Source of the DNA: Maioricimonas rarisocia
Lineage (GTDB): Bacteria > Planctomycetota > Planctomycetia > Planctomycetales > Planctomycetaceae
Assembly: GCF_007747795.1 (NCBI RefSeq)
Contig: NZ_CP036275.1
Location: 3,898,001 to 3,962,000 of the forward strand
DNA length: 64,000 nt
Direction of reading: 5' to 3'
The translations under genes and the position numbers were made by a program. This document shows positions 34,868 to 42,535 of the stretch, piece after piece; the first letter of the stretch is position 1; each line of letters begins with the position of its first letter. The notes beneath the pieces were generated by a model, which searched no databases, had not been told where the DNA came from, and saw only the letters and a list, made by a program, of their open reading frames with translations.

Positions 34868-35761
34868 GGCCAGATCGACAAGCGTCTGCAGGTCGTCCCG
34901 GTTGACGGCACAGGCCACGATGCCGGGCAGTCGCAGCATATCGGCCCGATCGTCCAGCCAGGATTCCCGGAAATCGACCGGCCGCCCGCTGTCGACCCAG
35001 ACCGCGTCGCCGCCGAGAATCCGGGCAATGTGCAGAGACAGGGGGAAGTCGTAGACGTTGGGAGTGTGGATCAGTGAGCCACCGAAGTCTCCGGTCGCCA
35101 TGAGCGGATAGATGCTGCCCGGCATGTCATCGGGGGCATACCCTTCGAGGCCGGCCTCACTCACCGCCTGAGCCCGTTCGAGATCCCGCTGCTGGAAGCC
35201 GATCAGGTAGATCTTCTTTGAGTGGGGACGCGTCGCGGAATCGACAGCCGGCAGAGCGGCGATCACCTCTCCGGCCGGGCGACCCGGATCATCCGGGCCA
35301 CATTTGATTGTCTGCCCGTATGCGTGGACCCACGTTCCGTATTCTCCCATTTCCGGCAGGAACGCCAGCGAGTAGACGACGTTGAGCTCGTCCCGCAAGT
35401 GCAGGAGGACGCCATACCCGTCGCCGGTCCGGTCCCGGAACTGCTTCGTGCCGTCGATCGGATCGAGGGAAATCGTCAGCTCGGCCTGGTCGGCGAACAG
35501 GTGGAGGTCGCCGGTCGATTCTTCCGCTTCCATCCGGTAGTTGCGAAAGCCCGGATCGACATCGCGCAGCGCACTGATGAGCAGTTCCTGAACGGTCAGG
35601 TCGGCCAGCGTCAGGGCATCGGTATTCGCGTTCCCCGATGTCTTGCCGGAAACCGACACGTCAAACCGGCGGAGTTGCCGCGAGATCGCGCCCGCCCAGC
35701 GGACGGCGGCGGCAATCGGACCATCGAGGGCTTCGAGAATTGGCTGCGGCAGTTCACTCAT
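34835..35761 (-). CDS. Inositol monophosphatase-family phosphatase
   Basis: 308 aa from the ATG at 35761. The IMPase metal motif is present as L-D-P-I-D-G-T-K-Q-F, the variant spelling found in CysQ/bisphosphate nucleotidase-type members. An upstream MEAEEST segment matches the conserved EE. The second metal site (WDxAA) is not obvious: the corresponding part reads NVYDFPLSLHIARILGG. It probably dephosphorylates a small sugar- or nucleotide-phosphate. It is the last gene of the Mch operon, 10 bases after the ATP-grasp gene, so a role in the cofactor pathway is possible. Confidence 0.82.
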   Translation of the reverse strand: MSELPQPILEALDGPIAAAVRWAGAISRQLRRFDVSVSGKTSGNANTDALTLADLTVQELLISALRDVDPGFRNYRMEAEESTGDLHLFADQAELTISLDPIDGTKQFRDRTGDGYGVLLHLRDELNVVYSLAFLPEMGEYGTWVHAYGQTIKCGPDDPGRPAGEVIAALPAVDSATRPHSKKIYLIGFQQRDLERAQAVSEAGLEGYAPDDMPGSIYPLMATGDFGGSLIHTPNVYDFPLSLHIARILGGDAVWVDSGRPVDFRESWLDDRADMLRLPGIVACAVNRDDLQTLVDLARDWNPIRYAE

Positions 35762-35771
35762 TTCAGATCCA

Positions 35772-36641
35772 TTACCTCTGCAGGAACTCAATCACCCGGG
35801 ACGCGACGTCGACGCCGGTCGCCCGCTGGAAGGCCCGCCACCCCGGCACGGCGTTCACTTCGATGACGTAACACGTCCCGTCAAGGTCGTACAGGAGATC
35901 GACGCCGGCGAACGTGGTGCCGGTCGCCGCTGCGGCCATTCGAGCGAGCCGGACTTCGGCATCCGTCGCGTCGTGGCGCTCGGCCCGCCCTGCCCTGGCG
36001 ACATTGGTCCGGAAGTCTCCGTCCGAGAAGCGGCGGATCGCTCCCAGGACCCGGTCCCCCAGAATCAAAACGCGGACATCGTACCCCTCGTGGGGGATGA
36101 ACCGCTGAAGGTACAGAACGGCATCAATCCGTTCGAGGGTGCGGAAGGTTCGAAATGCCAGATCCGGGTCACTGACTCGCAGGATCCCCCGCCCTTCCGA
36201 ACCGAACAACGGCTTGACGACAACGTCGCCATCCAGCTGCTGAAACAGCTCCATCGCCGCGTCCGAGTTTTCGCAGACGCCGGTTTCCGGCACCGGCAAC
36301 CCTGCGGACGCGATGCGCGACGTCGCCAGGTACTTGTCGACAGCACACTCAATGGCCCGCGGCGGATTCAGCACGCGTTTCCCGGCCCCTTCCAGCATCA
36401 ACAGCAGGTCCATGCGAAAGACGACCTGCTCGAGCGAGCCGGGGGGCATCGTGCGAACAATCACCGCATCGAAGTCTTCGAGCTGCCGGCCTTCTGCGGA
36501 CGTCTGTTCTCCACCCGTCCTCACACTGGTCCGCAGCATCCGGTAGTCGATCCGCTCGCAGCCGCAGTCCCGCTCGGCCGCGGCACGCTGCAGATCGGCC
36601 AGGTACCAGGAATCGGCATTTCCGAGAACGGCGATTCGCAC
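35772..36641 (-). CDS. RimK-like ATP-grasp ligase next to mch
   Basis: The 289-aa protein starts at a GTG (36641) 5 bases after the mch stop. The ATP-grasp fold is clear: AVDKYLATSRIASAGLPVPET, then DVVVKPLFGSEGRGILRV as the nucleotide lysine/glycine loop, LYLQRFIPHEGYDVRVLILGD, and the metal-binding D-G-x-C-Y-V-I-E-V-N-A-V-P-G-W. RimK-type enzymes add glutamate or other amino acids to a carboxylate. MptN of methanogens adds glutamate to tetrahydromethanopterin, and similar genes accompany mch in methylotrophs. Modification of the pterin cofactor or its biosynthesis is therefore likely but unproven. Confidence 0.88.
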   Translation of the reverse strand: MRIAVLGNADSWYLADLQRAAAERDCGCERIDYRMLRTSVRTGGEQTSAEGRQLEDFDAVIVRTMPPGSLEQVVFRMDLLLMLEGAGKRVLNPPRAIECAVDKYLATSRIASAGLPVPETGVCENSDAAMELFQQLDGDVVVKPLFGSEGRGILRVSDPDLAFRTFRTLERIDAVLYLQRFIPHEGYDVRVLILGDRVLGAIRRFSDGDFRTNVARAGRAERHDATDAEVRLARMAAAATGTTFAGVDLLYDLDGTCYVIEVNAVPGWRAFQRATGVDVASRVIEFLQR

Positions 36642-36646
36642 GGCAC

Positions 36647-37612
36647 TCAGAGTCCGAACGAGGTCAAAACGACGTCCGGCTCGATCCGGCCGAACCGGTG
36701 CACCTGGCCCGTCTCGACGTTCTGAAGGATCACCTCAGCGGGGCTGAACAGCATCGGGTCGATCTTGTAAAAGTCCCGTCCGGCCGCTTCGAAGATCTTC
36801 AGGAATGGCTCCCCGCTCGCGGGAGAACCGGAGGAGGGAATCCGGGGACCAATCTCTTCGATTGATTCGTCATCTCCGCTGACAACCAGCGTGACCCGGC
36901 CGCCATACAGGATCGCATCGTTCGTCCGGCCGATCCCCTGCAGATCGTCCGCAGCGACGGGGGCCAGCGGCGCCCACCCCATGCCAGACTCGACCCGCGT
37001 GACATCGAAACCGAGTTCCAGCAGCTTGTGCATCGCCGTCTCGACGCTGCGTGAGACGACCTGGAAGCTCCCGGCCAGGCTGGCGGTCGGTGCAACGAGC
37101 AATGCGATATTGCCCGGTTCCACGCCGCATTTCCCGGCGATCGTTTCGACGACGTCCTCGGTCGGGAAGTCGCCCGATTCGATCACTCCCACGACATGCG
37201 TCGCGTCTTCGCGGTATTCGAGCGCCTTGAAGAGATCCTCGGCACCCGCGGCGGCCCGCATCGGTCCCGAGCCCATGCCGAAGAAGTCGTCTCCGGTGAG
37301 TTGCCAGCCGGCATACTGGCTGAGCAGGCAGGCTTCGACGGGGGAATCAGTGGTCACGAATACGTGCGGCCAACCCACCTCACCGAGGCTGCCGGGAGTC
37401 AGCGACACCTCGGCCTGACCGGCAAGGGTGATCTCGGCCAGCGCGATGCCGGCTCCGAGGCTTCCTTCCGCTTCGACGCCAAAGTCGAGGATCGTCGCGT
37501 ACGAATTGGGATCGGGAATCTCAATGCGGAACTCATCCGCCGCGAAGACTGCCTGCTGGACGAGATCCCAGGCCATGTCGTTGAGCATCGGTTCGTTCAG
37601 TTCGTCTTCCAC
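36647..37612 (-). CDS. mch: Methenyltetrahydromethanopterin cyclohydrolase
   Basis: 321 aa, the usual family length. I use the GTG at 37612, preceded by GGGACGGA; an ATG at 37588 lacks a ribosome site. Mch interconverts methenyl- and 5-formyl-tetrahydromethanopterin in the archaeal-type C1 pathway. Signatures include YATILDFGVEAEGSLGAGI in the N-terminal part, GWPHVFVTTDSPVEACLLSQYAGW around 75-100, FGMGSGPMRA, and VESGMGWAPLAP with GRTNDAILYGG. It forms a tight operon with an ATP-grasp ligase. Planctomycetes and methylotrophs are the main bacteria with this pathway; it is thought to oxidise or detoxify formaldehyde. Confidence 0.96.
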   Translation of the reverse strand: MEDELNEPMLNDMAWDLVQQAVFAADEFRIEIPDPNSYATILDFGVEAEGSLGAGIALAEITLAGQAEVSLTPGSLGEVGWPHVFVTTDSPVEACLLSQYAGWQLTGDDFFGMGSGPMRAAAGAEDLFKALEYREDATHVVGVIESGDFPTEDVVETIAGKCGVEPGNIALLVAPTASLAGSFQVVSRSVETAMHKLLELGFDVTRVESGMGWAPLAPVAADDLQGIGRTNDAILYGGRVTLVVSGDDESIEEIGPRIPSSGSPASGEPFLKIFEAAGRDFYKIDPMLFSPAEVILQNVETGQVHRFGRIEPDVVLTSFGL

Positions 37613-37734
37613 GATTCCGTCCCACGTTGTTTGGCGTTTGCCGGTTGCGGCCGGTCTGTTCGGGCGTCATGCCGTTCGACCGGATCGTCTGTCGTTCCGC
37701 AGATCAGGTTGGTGATCGTCAGGCGGTGCCTGAC

Positions 37735-38556
37735 CTACGATTTCACCGCCGGTCGCGTCAGTTCGAGGACGGCATCCTTCAATCCTGGCGTCATCGAAAT
37801 GCCGTTGCCGCCGGTCTGCGATTCCTGACCAGTCCAGTCGACGAACAGACCTCCCGCTTCGGACACGATCGGGATCAGCGCCGCCGCATCCCAGATACTC
37901 AGCAGCGGGTCGACCATCAGATCCGCCCGGCCGGTCGCGACCAGCATGTGGCCGTAGCAGTCTCCCCAGCCGCGGCTGACTTTCGCCTTACGCGAGAGGG
38001 AGTCGTATACGGAACGGGCTCCGACGCGATCGAACAGCTCTGCCGCCGTATAGCAGAAGAGACTCTCGCTGATCTGGTTCGTCTGCTTCACCTGGACCTG
38101 TGTCGGCGTGGCGGTTCCCTTCTGCCACCAGGCACCGCCGCCGCGCGCCGCGTAAACCACTTCGTCGAGTGCGGGAAACCGGCTGATGCCCGCGACGCAC
38201 TTTCCTTCGAACTCGAGTCCGACCAGAGTCCCGAACAGCGGCACACCGTGAATGAACGACTTGGTGCCGTCGACCGGGTCGAGAATCCAGCGGTATCCAC
38301 TCGTGCCGGGTGTCTCTCCCAGCTCTTCGCCGAGGATCCCGTCGTCGGGAAACGCCTTCTCGATCGCCTTGCGGAGCAGTTCCTCGGCACCGCGATCGGC
38401 GGCGGTGACGGGCGACTCATCTGCCTTCAATTCGACGCTGAGGTCGGCCGCATGGTAGTAACGGAGGATCAGCTTCGACGCGTTTCGCGCCTCCGCCAGG
38501 CCGAATTCCAACCGCTCACGGACCGGTTGCGACACGTTCTCCATGGAATCAGTCAT
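37735..38556 (-). CDS. Inositol monophosphatase-family phosphatase (HisN/SuhB-like)
   Basis: The 273-aa protein has all IMPase metal motifs: GEELGE, WILDPVDGTKSFIHG and the second-site sequence SIWDAAALIPIVSEAGG. The length and full motif set match inositol monophosphatase and the HisN-type histidinol-phosphatase; the FIHGVPLFGTLVG segment favours the HisN branch. No other histidine genes are near. It follows the LarA-like gene by 9 bases and precedes mch by 122, so it could serve inositol or cofactor metabolism. Confidence 0.88.
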   Translation of the reverse strand: MTDSMENVSQPVRERLEFGLAEARNASKLILRYYHAADLSVELKADESPVTAADRGAEELLRKAIEKAFPDDGILGEELGETPGTSGYRWILDPVDGTKSFIHGVPLFGTLVGLEFEGKCVAGISRFPALDEVVYAARGGGAWWQKGTATPTQVQVKQTNQISESLFCYTAAELFDRVGARSVYDSLSRKAKVSRGWGDCYGHMLVATGRADLMVDPLLSIWDAAALIPIVSEAGGLFVDWTGQESQTGGNGISMTPGLKDAVLELTRPAVKS

Positions 38557-38565
38557 CGTCTGCAG

Positions 38566-39813
38566 TTACTCCTCCAGCCGGTACAGCTGCTCGCCCGCCT
38601 TGCGGACCAGCAGGATGTCTTCGTCCTCACGATTCGCGAAGTCTTCCGGATTGATCGTGTCCGGATCGCGATAGCCGAGGTTGATCGTCTCGCACACTTC
38701 ACGCGGAACCTGCGAGGCGAGCGTTACCTGTACGCGGCAGTTTTCGACGCCATCCTCGAACGTGCCGCCACCCCGCACGTGCGTCGAGTGCGCCAGCACT
38801 CCCCACGGGTAATCCTTGAACCGGTCCCACTGTTTCGTGAAGTAGTCACGGCAGTGGTAACCGATCTCGTGAATCACCTTTCCGTGCGTGACCGAGATTT
38901 CCGTCATGTGGGGGGCGTAGATGATCAGTTCGCCGCCGTCGGCAACGACTGGCTCGAGCTTGTACATGCACTTGCCCGCCGTCCACAGCTCGTCATACAT
39001 GGGCGGAGCACAGGAGAGCACCGTCTTGAACGGCTTTGGCATCCGTTTGATGTGCGTCTGCCCAGACAGGTCGGCCGCGTCGTTCCACGCCTCTTCCGGC
39101 GTCCCGTAGAACAGACCGTGCAGGCGGGCTGTGCCGTCGGACGTGACGACGAACGTGATCGCCCGCTTCTGATTCGGAATCAGCGTCGCCGCCCGGTCGA
39201 CGACGCGGCGGACGGCCGTGTCCTTGACGCCGATGATGCCGACGTTGGTGATGAGCGCTCCGAGCCAGTGGAAGAAGTTGAGGAGCTCCGGCCCCGAGAT
39301 TCCCGGGAAGAAATACTTGTTGCCCCCGGAGAAGCCGACGACCTCGTGCGGGAAGACGGGTCCGAGCACGAGCAGCGTGTCGTAGTCCTCGATCCGCCTG
39401 TTGATCTTCACGGGAACTTCGCGAGAGAGCAGACCGCCGGTAATCTCGCTGGTCTGATCTTCCGTCAGCGTGCCGATCGTCATCAGACTCGAAGGGACGT
39501 CCCATTCGTGATTGATGAATTCGGTCTGGAAGAAGAGGCGCGATCGCTCGTCCGGATCGATTCCCAGCAGCCGGCAGATGTGCTCCTCCGACATCGGAGG
39601 ATGCGTCCCCAGCGCGATCATGACGTCGAGCTGGGCGACGACCGGTCGAAGTCGCTCGAAAAGAGCGCCAAAAAGCAACGGCAAGGGAGCCGTACGTGTA
39701 TAATCTGGAACGATCACGAGGACGCGCTGCCCCTTGAATTCCTCAACCGGAACGGATGATTCGAACCAGCTGCGGACCTCGTCGTCTGTTAACACCGTGC
39801 GTTCGGTGGACAT
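38566..39813 (-). CDS. LarA-like (nickel-pincer lactate racemase family, DUF2088) protein
   Basis: 415 aa from the ATG at 39813 (a GTG lies two codons earlier). The N-terminal DUF2088 part shows VLVIVPDYTRTAPLPLLFGAL and ALGTHPPMSEE; the H-P-P motif after T-G/G-T is typical of LarA. The second half contains VFPHEVVGFSGGNKYFFPGI, which resembles the LarA lysine region. LarA uses a nickel pincer nucleotide to racemise lactate or other 2-hydroxyacids. No larB/C/E genes are in view. It is the first gene of the five-gene minus-strand operon. Confidence 0.85.
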   Translation of the reverse strand: MSTERTVLTDDEVRSWFESSVPVEEFKGQRVLVIVPDYTRTAPLPLLFGALFERLRPVVAQLDVMIALGTHPPMSEEHICRLLGIDPDERSRLFFQTEFINHEWDVPSSLMTIGTLTEDQTSEITGGLLSREVPVKINRRIEDYDTLLVLGPVFPHEVVGFSGGNKYFFPGISGPELLNFFHWLGALITNVGIIGVKDTAVRRVVDRAATLIPNQKRAITFVVTSDGTARLHGLFYGTPEEAWNDAADLSGQTHIKRMPKPFKTVLSCAPPMYDELWTAGKCMYKLEPVVADGGELIIYAPHMTEISVTHGKVIHEIGYHCRDYFTKQWDRFKDYPWGVLAHSTHVRGGGTFEDGVENCRVQVTLASQVPREVCETINLGYRDPDTINPEDFANREDEDILLVRKAGEQLYRLEE

Positions 39814-39931
39814 GTGCACACCTGAAGTCGTGAAATCTGTGGGTCAGTCGCGATTGTAGAGACTGATGACCGCCGGGAGAACGATGGCCGACCGCGGCCG
39901 CAGCACAATCGCATCAGACAGGAATCAATGA

Positions 39932-40339
39932 ATGGGCCACAGGACCGACGAATCCGACGCGGATCGCTCGAGGCGTAGCGGCGGTATCATCCCGGCAGTG
40001 CATCTGATCGTCTGGGGCCTGCTTGTCGCATGGCTGCTGCTGGGCGTCCCCAGGTACAGCCAGATGTTTGCCGACTTCGGGATCGAAGTCTCCTCGACCA
40101 GTATGCTGGCCATTCAGCTGGCCGACTTTGCGACCGTTTTCTGGCCTGTTTTGCTGGCGGGACTCATCGCATTGGCCGTCGTCTCGTACGTCATCGACGA
40201 CGGACTCGCCCGGGCCGGAAGCGTGCTCTTTCGCAGCGCCTGGCTTCTGCTGGGAGTCACTCTCCCGCTGATCACCACCGCGGTCACGTATCTTGCGCTC
40301 GAACGCAATCTCGCGACACTGATCGAGAATTTCTCCTGA
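39932..40339 (+). CDS. Small membrane protein of unknown function
   Basis: The 135-aa protein starts at an ATG with AGGAA 7 bases upstream. It has three hydrophobic segments: VHLIVWGLLVAWLLLGV, FATVFWPVLLAGLIALAVVSYV and AWLLLGVTLPLITTAVTYLAL. It is divergent from the LarA operon (118-base gap) and convergent with the TolC-like gene, 22 bases apart. I recognise no family. Confidence 0.7.
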   Translation: MGHRTDESDADRSRRSGGIIPAVHLIVWGLLVAWLLLGVPRYSQMFADFGIEVSSTSMLAIQLADFATVFWPVLLAGLIALAVVSYVIDDGLARAGSVLFRSAWLLLGVTLPLITTAVTYLALERNLATLIENFS

Positions 40340-40361
40340 TGGCGAGCCATCCCGTTGCGAA

Positions 40362-42242
40362 CTACTCGTCCTCGTTGTCGGCAGGCGGCAACGACTCGGC
40401 GGGGGCCGGAACAGGCAACGGAGCCGACAACTGCTGCGGCATCGCTCCCCCCATCAGCATCTCCATCGCGTACAGGTCATCCACCTGCACCACCTCGGCC
40501 AGGTCGACGACGGCATTCCACTGAGCCGAGAGAGCATCCAGGTACTCGTTGACGGCTGCGAACAACGTCTGCTGCGCCTGAATGACCAGCGTGAAGTCGT
40601 TCGAAGCGTCCGCCTGCCAGAAGCGATCGTAGATGCCGCGATAGACGCGTACCTGATCAGGCAGAATCTGGGTCCGGTACCGCTCGCTGATCGCCAGATT
40701 GCTGGCGTACGTGGCGTAGACTGCCGCGAGCCGTCCGGTCAGGTCGTTGTACGTCTGCTGCAGATCCTGCTGCGTGCGGACCAGGTCCGCCTCGGCGGTG
40801 ACGATGTTCCCCTGGTTCTTGTTGAAAACGGGCACAGGGATGCCGATCTGCACATTGAACGCCATGTCGTTCGCCGGCGACGTGTCGTCATGGAATAGCG
40901 TCGTCGAAACGTCGATGTTCGGGATCGGCGTGACCTGCTGCAGCCGGAGCCCGGTCGCGGCACGACCGATCTGACTACGGGCCATCGCCAAGTCGGTGTG
41001 CTGCGACATCATGTAGGCCAGAGCCGCCTGATGATCGACGACCGGACCCGGCACGGTCACCGAGCCTTCGAGTGGAGCGGGCGGCAACTGCGGCATCCCG
41101 AGCGCCGCCGCCAACTGTCTCCAGGCGGCGTAGTACTCGTTTTCCGACTGAATGACCTTGTTGCGGACCCGCATCGCAAAGACGCGGATCTGCAGCGCCT
41201 CGTACGGTGCCGCTTCGCCCCCCTGCACCAGATCAATCTGGGCCTGCAGGGCGTCGTCGACGAGACCGGCCAGCGCACGCGTGAGTCGAATCCGCTCCCC
41301 CGCCACCAGCACATCGAAGTAGCCACGTCGCACGTCGCTGGCCAGACTGATGCGGGCCTTACGGAGGGCGGCTTCGGCCGCACGGACTTCCATCAGCGCC
41401 GACTGCCGGGCGATCAGCAGCTTGTCCGCAGTGACGATCTCCTGCGAAAAGAAGACTCCGTTCAGTCCGGCGGTGTTACCGGTATTGATCGTGTCCGCCT
41501 GATACCCGAACCGGGGATTCGGATAGAGCCCGACCTGAATCGCATTTCCGCGGGCCTTCTCGACGTCGGCGGCTGCCTGCCGCAAAACCGGGCTGTTGTC
41601 CATGGCCATCCGCTGCAGGTCGGCGAGCCGCAGCGCCACCGTGCCGTCGTCGAAGTCGAGCGGATCCGGTCCCAGTGCCGGCAGTTCCGGATACAGACTG
41701 CGGATTTCATCCCGCCGCTCTTCGAATGACTTCTGCGGATCGAAGGGGGGGAGCTGCAGCGGCGGCGCGTCGGCTCCCGGCAGAGCTTCCGGGACGCTCA
41801 GCGGCTGCTGCCGGATCACTCCGTCCGTGTCGGTATCATCCTGCTGGAACAGCGAGACGACTTCCACGCCGTTCTGATCGGCTGCGAGAGCTTCTGTTTC
41901 GTCGAATACGACCGGTTCGATACTTGCCCGGAGCGTGTCGGCGTCCGAGGCCGTGTCGTCTGACATCTCGCTCAAGGCCGGTCCCGATTCCGACGCACTT
42001 GCCGGGTCAGCAGGAGGTGGAGGCGGGGGCTCTGCGTCTTCGCCCTGCGATTCGGCGGGAGACTCATGCGGTAGCGTCTCGAGGCGGACTTCCGCGGGCT
42101 CTGTCAGATCGACCGGCATGCTGGTCATGCGGCCCACTCGCTGTTCGATGCACCATTCCGTCCCGTAGCGGCATCCCGCCGTGAACAGAACGATCACAGC
42201 GAGCAGCCCCGTTGCCCGGTATGGCCGATCTCCTGCTGACAT
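40362..42242 (-). CDS. TolC-family outer membrane efflux lipoprotein
   Basis: The 626-aa protein starts at the ATG at 42242, which has a GGAGG site 6 bases upstream; an ATG 21 bases earlier does not. The signal ends in a lipobox-like LFTAGC24. A long proline- and acid-rich linker at about 30-180 is unusual. It is followed by the TolC/OEP fold: LADLQRMAMDNSPVLRQAAADVEKARG, FSQEIVTADKLLIARQSALMEVRAAEAALRK (two helices), and the second half IPVPVFNKNQGNIVTAEADL. TolC proteins form the outer-membrane duct of RND or ABC pumps; pump and adaptor genes are not adjacent. Confidence 0.9.
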   Translation of the reverse strand: MSAGDRPYRATGLLAVIVLFTAGCRYGTEWCIEQRVGRMTSMPVDLTEPAEVRLETLPHESPAESQGEDAEPPPPPPADPASASESGPALSEMSDDTASDADTLRASIEPVVFDETEALAADQNGVEVVSLFQQDDTDTDGVIRQQPLSVPEALPGADAPPLQLPPFDPQKSFEERRDEIRSLYPELPALGPDPLDFDDGTVALRLADLQRMAMDNSPVLRQAAADVEKARGNAIQVGLYPNPRFGYQADTINTGNTAGLNGVFFSQEIVTADKLLIARQSALMEVRAAEAALRKARISLASDVRRGYFDVLVAGERIRLTRALAGLVDDALQAQIDLVQGGEAAPYEALQIRVFAMRVRNKVIQSENEYYAAWRQLAAALGMPQLPPAPLEGSVTVPGPVVDHQAALAYMMSQHTDLAMARSQIGRAATGLRLQQVTPIPNIDVSTTLFHDDTSPANDMAFNVQIGIPVPVFNKNQGNIVTAEADLVRTQQDLQQTYNDLTGRLAAVYATYASNLAISERYRTQILPDQVRVYRGIYDRFWQADASNDFTLVIQAQQTLFAAVNEYLDALSAQWNAVVDLAEVVQVDDLYAMEMLMGGAMPQQLSAPLPVPAPAESLPPADNEDE

Positions 42243-42535
42243 TACTGACCTCCCTGCCGTCATCGAAGGTGAGTTCCTGACCGCATGGACGGCACCGGAA
42301 CTGCGCGGCCCGGCTGATCCATCAGCGGTGGCGCATGGGGCAGCCCCGAGCGTACCGGTGACTCCCGGTGAACGTTATCGGCCGATCGGAGCGGTTGTGA
42401 CAATCGGGAGGTGGCCACGGCAGAGAATCGCGTTCAACAGAGCCGTTACGACTCACACAGGCCCGAGAGACCTCAAACCTTGCCCAGTTCCCGCAGTCGT
42501 CGTGGCGGAGGCTCAACCGTGGCTCGGGTGGCGAG

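Noticed and set aside
38566-39813. LarA-like gene as a true lactate racemase
   Set aside because: The nickel-pincer synthesis genes larB, larC and larE are not in the window, and the operon context is different.
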